A DNA stretch of 64,000 nt from Spisula solida (Eukaryota; Mollusca; Bivalvia; Venerida; Mactridae). The stretch is from the NCBI GenBank assembly GCA_947247005.1, contig OX365959.1, forward strand, positions 39,035,097-39,099,096, in the 5' to 3' direction. Each line of letters opens with the position of its first letter. Within the stretch, counting starts at the first letter, position 1. The notes under the pieces are model-generated. The model saw nothing but the letters and a program-made list of their open reading frames with translations. It searched no databases and was not told the origin of the DNA. Shown piece after piece: positions 59,418 to 64,000 of this stretch. Made by a program: the position numbers and the translations under genes.

Positions 59418-60388
59418 GTATATGTACCTGTGTTTTATCGTAGAATAAAGCACAGTTACGAGTTCGGATGCGTAGTAATTAAACCACAAGTGCGTATCAC
59501 CAGTGATGTAATTTACGCACCCAACAAGTGATTGTGCTTTATTCTACGATAAAACACAAGTACTTATTCATTTTTTCATTTCTAACATACCCAATATCCT
59601 TTCCGCTACCATAGCGTATTAATGCAGACTCGCCGAGATGGCCATTTCGGCCTTCCGTAGTTTTCGACCTAAATGCCCAAATTCGGGAAATTTGCTCTCA
59701 TGGGTACACAGGCATCCCAGACTACAGGATATTACGGGCCCAGGGTCGTGCACAGGTTTTTGGGCCCGCTAGACCCCTTTAAAGAGGGCTTTGAACGTAG
59801 ATTTTACAAAACTAAAATTACTGGTCCTACCCGCCATTGCGGTACGATTCCCTGTGGAATTGCATTAACATTTAGCGCCAAAAAGTTTTTATTTTTCTAT
59901 AGCAGGAATATAAGGCTAGACAAAGGTGTCAGGACCAATGCCCTAAAGGGGCCAAAAAGTAGGCCTGTCAAGCTAAAAAGAAAAAAGAAAAAAAAGAAGT
60001 TTTTCGCGCAAGGGTCACCGTCACATCGTCATTTCCGGTGACCTTTAGTCGAAATATTGACAATTTTTTCTACTTTCGGTTTGAGGTAGGTGTGTAGCAT
60101 CCGGATGTATCGAGTTTTTATCAGTGCTGCAAGTCAATAGTGTCTCAGGGACGGGGTATAGGGACCATATGAATTTCTCATAACCCCCCAAAAAATCGTG
60201 GTAGCGGAAAGGATATATCGCAATTGATAACACATCAAGACATAGTAACCACAGCACTTTTTTTCTTCCTCGGAAGCTTATTTGCAGTTTGAAGTTATTC
60301 AGTCGTAGCTGTGTTTTAACTGTAATTTAAGAACGTCTTGGTTTCCTCTTTGCGTATATAGCTATAACTACTGGTTGTGTTAGAATAC
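59418..60388 (+). mobile_element. Hairpin-led element split by a TIR element
   Basis: The hairpin (ACCTGTGTTTTATCGTAGAA and its complement, 59427-59564) is followed by 'ctaacatacccaa'. The sequence then breaks at the insertion and resumes at 60214 with 'aacacatcaagacatagtaa' to 'actactggttgtgttagaat'. An uninterrupted version is at 40655-40955. Confidence 0.8.
59597..60213. mobile_element. Non-autonomous TIR element with TA target, copy 2
   Basis: TCCTTTCCGCTACCA and TGGTAGCGGAAAGGA ends with TA on each side, matching 6156-6749 over the full length. Confidence 0.9.
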
Positions 60389-60443
60389 TTTATAAAGTAT
60401 ACTACTAAAGGTTCAATAAATCAATATACATGTCTGTCTTACC

Positions 60444-60783
60444 TTAAAGGGACATGCCCTGGAACTGAAGTGTCTCGAATAGCAATCAAATTGGTATCAT
60501 TTTTTTATAAAATACCTAAGTCAAATAATAAAACCCTGTAAAAAAGTTACGAAATGTCCTGCTAGTCTTTTAAAAAAATATTTCAAGAATAAATTAATAT
60601 CGTTGTCGTCAATACATTTGTTCAAATCGATATACAAAATATCGAAGCGCGCGTTATAGAGTAAATGTTTAAGTCAAATTCTTCTTTGACTTTTCGGTAA
60701 TAGTTGGTTTAACAAGTGTTGAACGCAATTGTGTTGTATGCAAACCAAGACACTCTGGACAGTTCCTGGGCATGCCCCTTTAA
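60444..60783. mobile_element. TIR element, 340 bp
   Basis: TTAAAGGGACATGCCCTGGA at the left returns as CTGGGCATGCCCCTTTAA at the right, with inner 'gtgtctcg' and 'gacactctgg'. TTAA at each outer edge may be the target. Confidence 0.75.
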
Positions 60784-61034
60784 CTAAACAAACCGATTAA
60801 GAAAAGGGTTTGCAAATATTAAAATACTGCTTGTATCTAATCTGTTGCTACATTTTTAACAATTAATATACACATTGGCATAATGTCGTCTTTTTCTAGG
60901 TAACTATTAAGCCTTATTGGAAGAGACCAAAGTGAAAACAATAACATGGAGCTGTACGTACATTTCCTATTCTCATATTGTGTTAGATCAAATATACCCC
61001 CTAAAAACCCAGATCGCACGCATTATGTTATCAC

Positions 61035-61496
61035 AGAGGGCATGAAAGCAGCACAAACATATTAGTGAGCTTGGGTTTATCAGAATGGGCAACAAACAAC
61101 AACTCGATCTGTTAAATTCCACCTGCATCTCCCAACATATACGACAGAGACGATTCCGATGGTTGGGACATGTCCTCAGAATGCCAGGGTCAAACAAGTA
61201 TATTAATTTACCTGATGAAGACACAATAACTGTGTTGAAACGTAGTAAAACATTAAAACATTAGAGATAGTTTCTGTTTTTATTTAAATGTATCATAGGG
61301 TCAAACAACGCCAAAGTAGCCCTTCGGTGGACACCTCAATGCAAGAGACCAAGAGGAAGACGGAAGACTTCCTGGCGAAGAACGATAGAGACCGAGCTAA
61401 AAGAGTGAGAATTATCCTGGGGGAAGCGGAAACCAAAGCAAAGTATAGGACTGAATGGAGGAATCTTGTGGCGACCTTACGATCCGAACCAGATTA
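61035..61496 (+). pseudogene. C-terminal fragment of a LINE ORF2, interrupted
   Basis: Translating from 61055 gives ISELGFIRMG, then RQRRFRWLGHVLRMP. After a 99-bp insertion it resumes with RWTPQCKRPRGRRKTSWRRT, then shifts frame to GEAETKAKYRTEWRNLV. The WLGHVLRMP and GRPKTTWRR-type blocks are the hallmark of the C-terminal region of one group of non-LTR retrotransposon proteins. There is no RT core nearby. Confidence 0.8.
61198..61296. mobile_element. 99-bp insertion with 12-bp target duplication and hammerhead-like core
   Basis: It is flanked by AGGGTCAAACAA at 61186-61197 and 61297-61308. The insert contains CTGATGA (61212-61218), a six-pair stem (61220-61225 with 61231-61236) and GAAAC (61237-61241), the order found in hammerhead ribozymes and Penelope-like elements. 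One extra base follows CTGATGA, and no partner strand for the third helix is evident, so activity is doubtful. Confidence 0.55.
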
Positions 61497-61499
61497 AAG

Positions 61500-62084
61500 A
61501 GGATAAAGTAAAAAGGTAAATTTAGCGGCTGGTGCAAAAGAGAGCGTCACTGTACATAATACGTACATAGTGCATTACAAACTTACACCTGGGTCACAAA
61601 CCCAACTCGATCGCTGTCTGATCATCGGATGGTGTACGTTTGACCAATCGGACCAGACGCCGGACAAACATCGGGCGTTGTCGGGCTTTAACTTTAACAG
61701 AGACAAGTTCCTTGTGGCATATTCATTAATACTCATCTGCCGGCGTCCGCGCGATGCCTGGACATCGGGTACTCACCAGAGACTCGGAATTCGCCAGGCA
61801 CCCGAATTAGTTTTAACATGGGTCACTACAACAACACGCATGTACACAAAAACTACAGGGAAAAACCTAAAAACACGGAACTAAAACGTTCGGTCGTTTA
61901 TTGATACTTTTTCATGTATTAGTTGATAGCTTTATGGCTTCTTTATTACCAGGCAAGTCGTTAAGATCTTGCGCTATGGACTCAAACTGGTCATTGGATC
62001 GTTTACTGTGTATGTAATATGTAATATGTGCGTGTATATGTGTGGTGTGCGGTTAAACAATGCCATAAACAAACCAATGTCCTT
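61500..62084. other. Gene-free stretch
   Basis: A 104-residue ORF at 61570-61884 has no recognised motif. No repeat partner was found. Confidence 0.35.
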
Positions 62085-62296
62085 ATACCGTAAAATCAGT
62101 ATTTTTCGAGGGAGTTGAAGTTTCGATGATTTCGATGTTGAACTCGACCATGAAATCTAATCCCGTCCTCTCAAATTCAGACATGCGTTTACCTTTTCAT
62201 GTTCTGTTATCCACGAATTTACTACCCCACGACAATGCAATTTTATCAAAACCCACGAAATTTAATATCAAATGAAAATATGTAATTTTACGGTAT
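62085..62296. mobile_element. MITE with ATACCGTAAAAT ends
   Basis: ATACCGTAAAATCAGTA at the left and TAATTTTACGGTAT at the right form inverted repeats around non-coding sequence. Confidence 0.7.
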
Positions 62297-62499
62297 TTGA
62301 TAGACACATAGGTAAGCAGATATACGGGCCTTTCAACGTTTTAATACTGTTATTTAACTTTTGAGACTAAAGGCTGCTGTAACTATATGTAGTTCAGCAG
62401 TTTTACTGTTGTTACTAGGTCATTCAGCGTAGGCATTCCGCCTTTTGGTTGCTGTATCTTTTCTACTGGGTCATTCAGCTAGTTATAATTTATTATACT

Positions 62500-62635
62500 T
62501 TTCGACAGCTTGGACTTGAGCGGATCTGCGCTTGTTTAGTTGGGCATTGTGCTTTGTGTGTTTTTAATGTTTTCTGTGCTCGGCTGGTTAAGTTGAGTGC
62601 TGCCTTCCCTGTCTGACTTAATATACTCTTTTTTA
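62500..62635 (+). repeat. Dispersed repeat, partner of 3039-3250
   Basis: 'tgttttctgtgctcggctgg' and 'tgctgccttccctgtctgac' match 3039-3110 in reverse complement. Confidence 0.6.
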
Positions 62636-62639
62636 TGTA

Positions 62640-63265
62640 AGCCGGTATGACACACGAAATAATGCAAGCAAATAATTATAAAAATAGCATATTATAATAT
62701 AATAGAGTCATGTATTATGCTATTTATTTCTGAACACGTGTTCTATGAACAATTAATGTCCGCCGACGATAATACCAGCCGTGTTGACACATATAAACTG
62801 ACACTCAAATGCATTCGCTTCCTGCGTCGATTTTTGGTCGATCACGTGCAGAATCATTGACATTTTTCTAAAAATTATCCGAGTTATAATCTTAAAATTG
62901 GTCATAGAAAAAACTAACATCTTTGGTCTACATATGTGCAAATTTTCTTTGCGATAGCAGAATGAAGAGGTTTGATAAATAGATACTGAAACTGTAAACT
63001 TTCTTTTTTGACACCCTGTGCTCGCTGCGAATACAACAACCTTAAAACTATATTTATTTAGGAACACGCACACTTTATATATAACACTGAATATGCATAT
63101 TATAATAGGTCCAACCAGCAAACCAGCAACATAACAACCATCGACAATTAGTTTGCACCTATAGTGGGATTCGAAAAACAATGTATAAATTCATTCGACA
63201 TTCCGGTTATCAACCTCTTCCCCAAATAACCAGTTTCAGAATAACTCAACTTATGGTCAAATTCG
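62640..63265. other. Gene-free stretch
   Basis: Contains a 142-residue minus-strand ORF (63181-62753) with no recognisable motif, codon pattern or splice partner; I do not call it a gene. Confidence 0.35.
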
Positions 63266-63270
63266 AATTA

Positions 63271-63462
63271 CAGTAAAGCCTCGATAAGGCGACCATCGTT
63301 AACACGAGCAACCGGCCTATGTCGACCAAATTTCCAAGTCCCGGTGAATTTTCTCTATGTTGTATATGAAATAATTAATATACTTCGGATATGTCGAACA
63401 CCTGGTTTATCTCGAGCATTTGGTTTGTCCCAATGGGTCATCGATATAACGAGGTTTTACTG
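63271..63462. mobile_element. Tigger/pogo-like MITE, 192 bp
   Basis: CAGTAAAGCCTCGATAAGG and CGATATAACGAGGTTTTACTG are inverted and flanked by TA. It is related in style but not in body to 45832-46448. Confidence 0.85.
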
Positions 63463-63596
63463 TATACGGCAACGGAATCTGTAATGTCTTTACAAATTGG
63501 TCAATGAACTTCTCACAAACCATAACAGTCGCATGTGCAGTCAGTGTATTTAATAAAATAATAATCATAAAAACGAGAATTGAGTTAGTTAGATCA

Positions 63597-63742
63597 CAGG
63601 AACTTGCATTTATAATTTGAAAAAAAAATGAAAAAAAAATATATTTTAATAGTACAGTAGGCCTAGTGAAATTTTTTTTTTTTTATTTTTCAATTTTTTT
63701 TTTTCATTCTTTTTTCAAATTATAAATGCAAGTTCCTGTGGT
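63597..63742. mobile_element. CACAGGAACTTGCAT hairpin MITE, copy 3
   Basis: CACAGGAACTTGCATTTATA and its complement enclose A- and T-runs and 'agtaggcctagtga'. The flanks GTTAGAT(C) on both sides form a clear 7- to 8-bp target duplication. Confidence 0.88.
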
Positions 63743-64000
63743 TAGATCAATGAAATGCTTAGATTTTGGTTGTAAAACATTGGAATTATAACACATGTTT
63801 GCATAATCCAATGAATAATGCCAGAAAACCCATTACGATACGGTACGATAAGGGGTGTTTTTGGCCCCATACCCGACTTTAATGAATTATTTTAGATGAA
63901 AGATATAAAACCTCCTTTAAACGATTTGATAATTTTAACTATTTTTTGTCACCGTTTGTTTCCATAGCAACCGTTTTTTTCTAATCACTAACATGTGCAA

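Noticed and set aside
62753..63181. 142-residue minus-strand ORF
   Set aside because: The composition looks random for AT-rich DNA, no motif is seen, and no splice partner was found.

Overview
The window is animal nuclear DNA, most likely from a bivalve mollusc. Three genes are split by GT-AG introns whose reading phases match at every junction. The rest is AT-rich sequence filled with non-LTR retrotransposon pieces, tRNA-headed SINEs (one with a tail seen in molluscan and other marine-animal SINEs), long hairpin (foldback) elements, small TIR elements and minisatellites of the kind common in bivalve genomes. The species cannot be fixed from the sequence alone. I saw no operons, bacterial signals, CRISPR arrays or rRNA.

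Layout. 1-2206: a 5'-truncated CR1/jockey-type LINE with a 569-residue reverse-transcriptase ORF. 2370-2790: tandem repeat of about 115 bp. 5634-18385 (minus strand): a five-exon gene for a single-pass membrane protein with signal peptide, CUB domain, degenerate LDL-receptor class A module, transmembrane helix and a cytoplasmic tail with a PPxY motif. Its introns hold a tandem duplication, one copy of which is split by an RNase H-bearing LINE with a 13-bp target-site duplication. 18.4-31.7 kb: no recognisable gene, but an inverted SINE pair, several TIR or hairpin elements, and two arrays of a 21-bp repeat joined by shared flanking modules.

31760-44459 (plus strand): a complete 11-exon gene for a phytanoyl-CoA dioxygenase domain protein (PHYHD1 type, 289 residues) with the HxD...H iron triad. 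Two of its exon edges have been tandemly copied into the neighbouring introns: the exon 6 acceptor about six times and the exon 10 donor end once. Its introns carry four copies of one SINE family and many MITEs.

47770-59322 (minus strand): an eight-exon gene for a secreted, very glycine-rich 621-residue protein, possibly an extracellular structural (shell-matrix, byssal or silk-like) protein. 59.4-64 kb: nested hairpin and TIR elements, a LINE C-terminal fragment interrupted by a 99-bp insertion with a hammerhead-like core, and Tigger-like MITEs.

The three genes do not form one pathway. What unifies the window is its mobile-element history. Many families occur two or more times here, often in opposite orientation, and several insertions can be dated relative to one another because an empty or uninterrupted copy of the target is also present.
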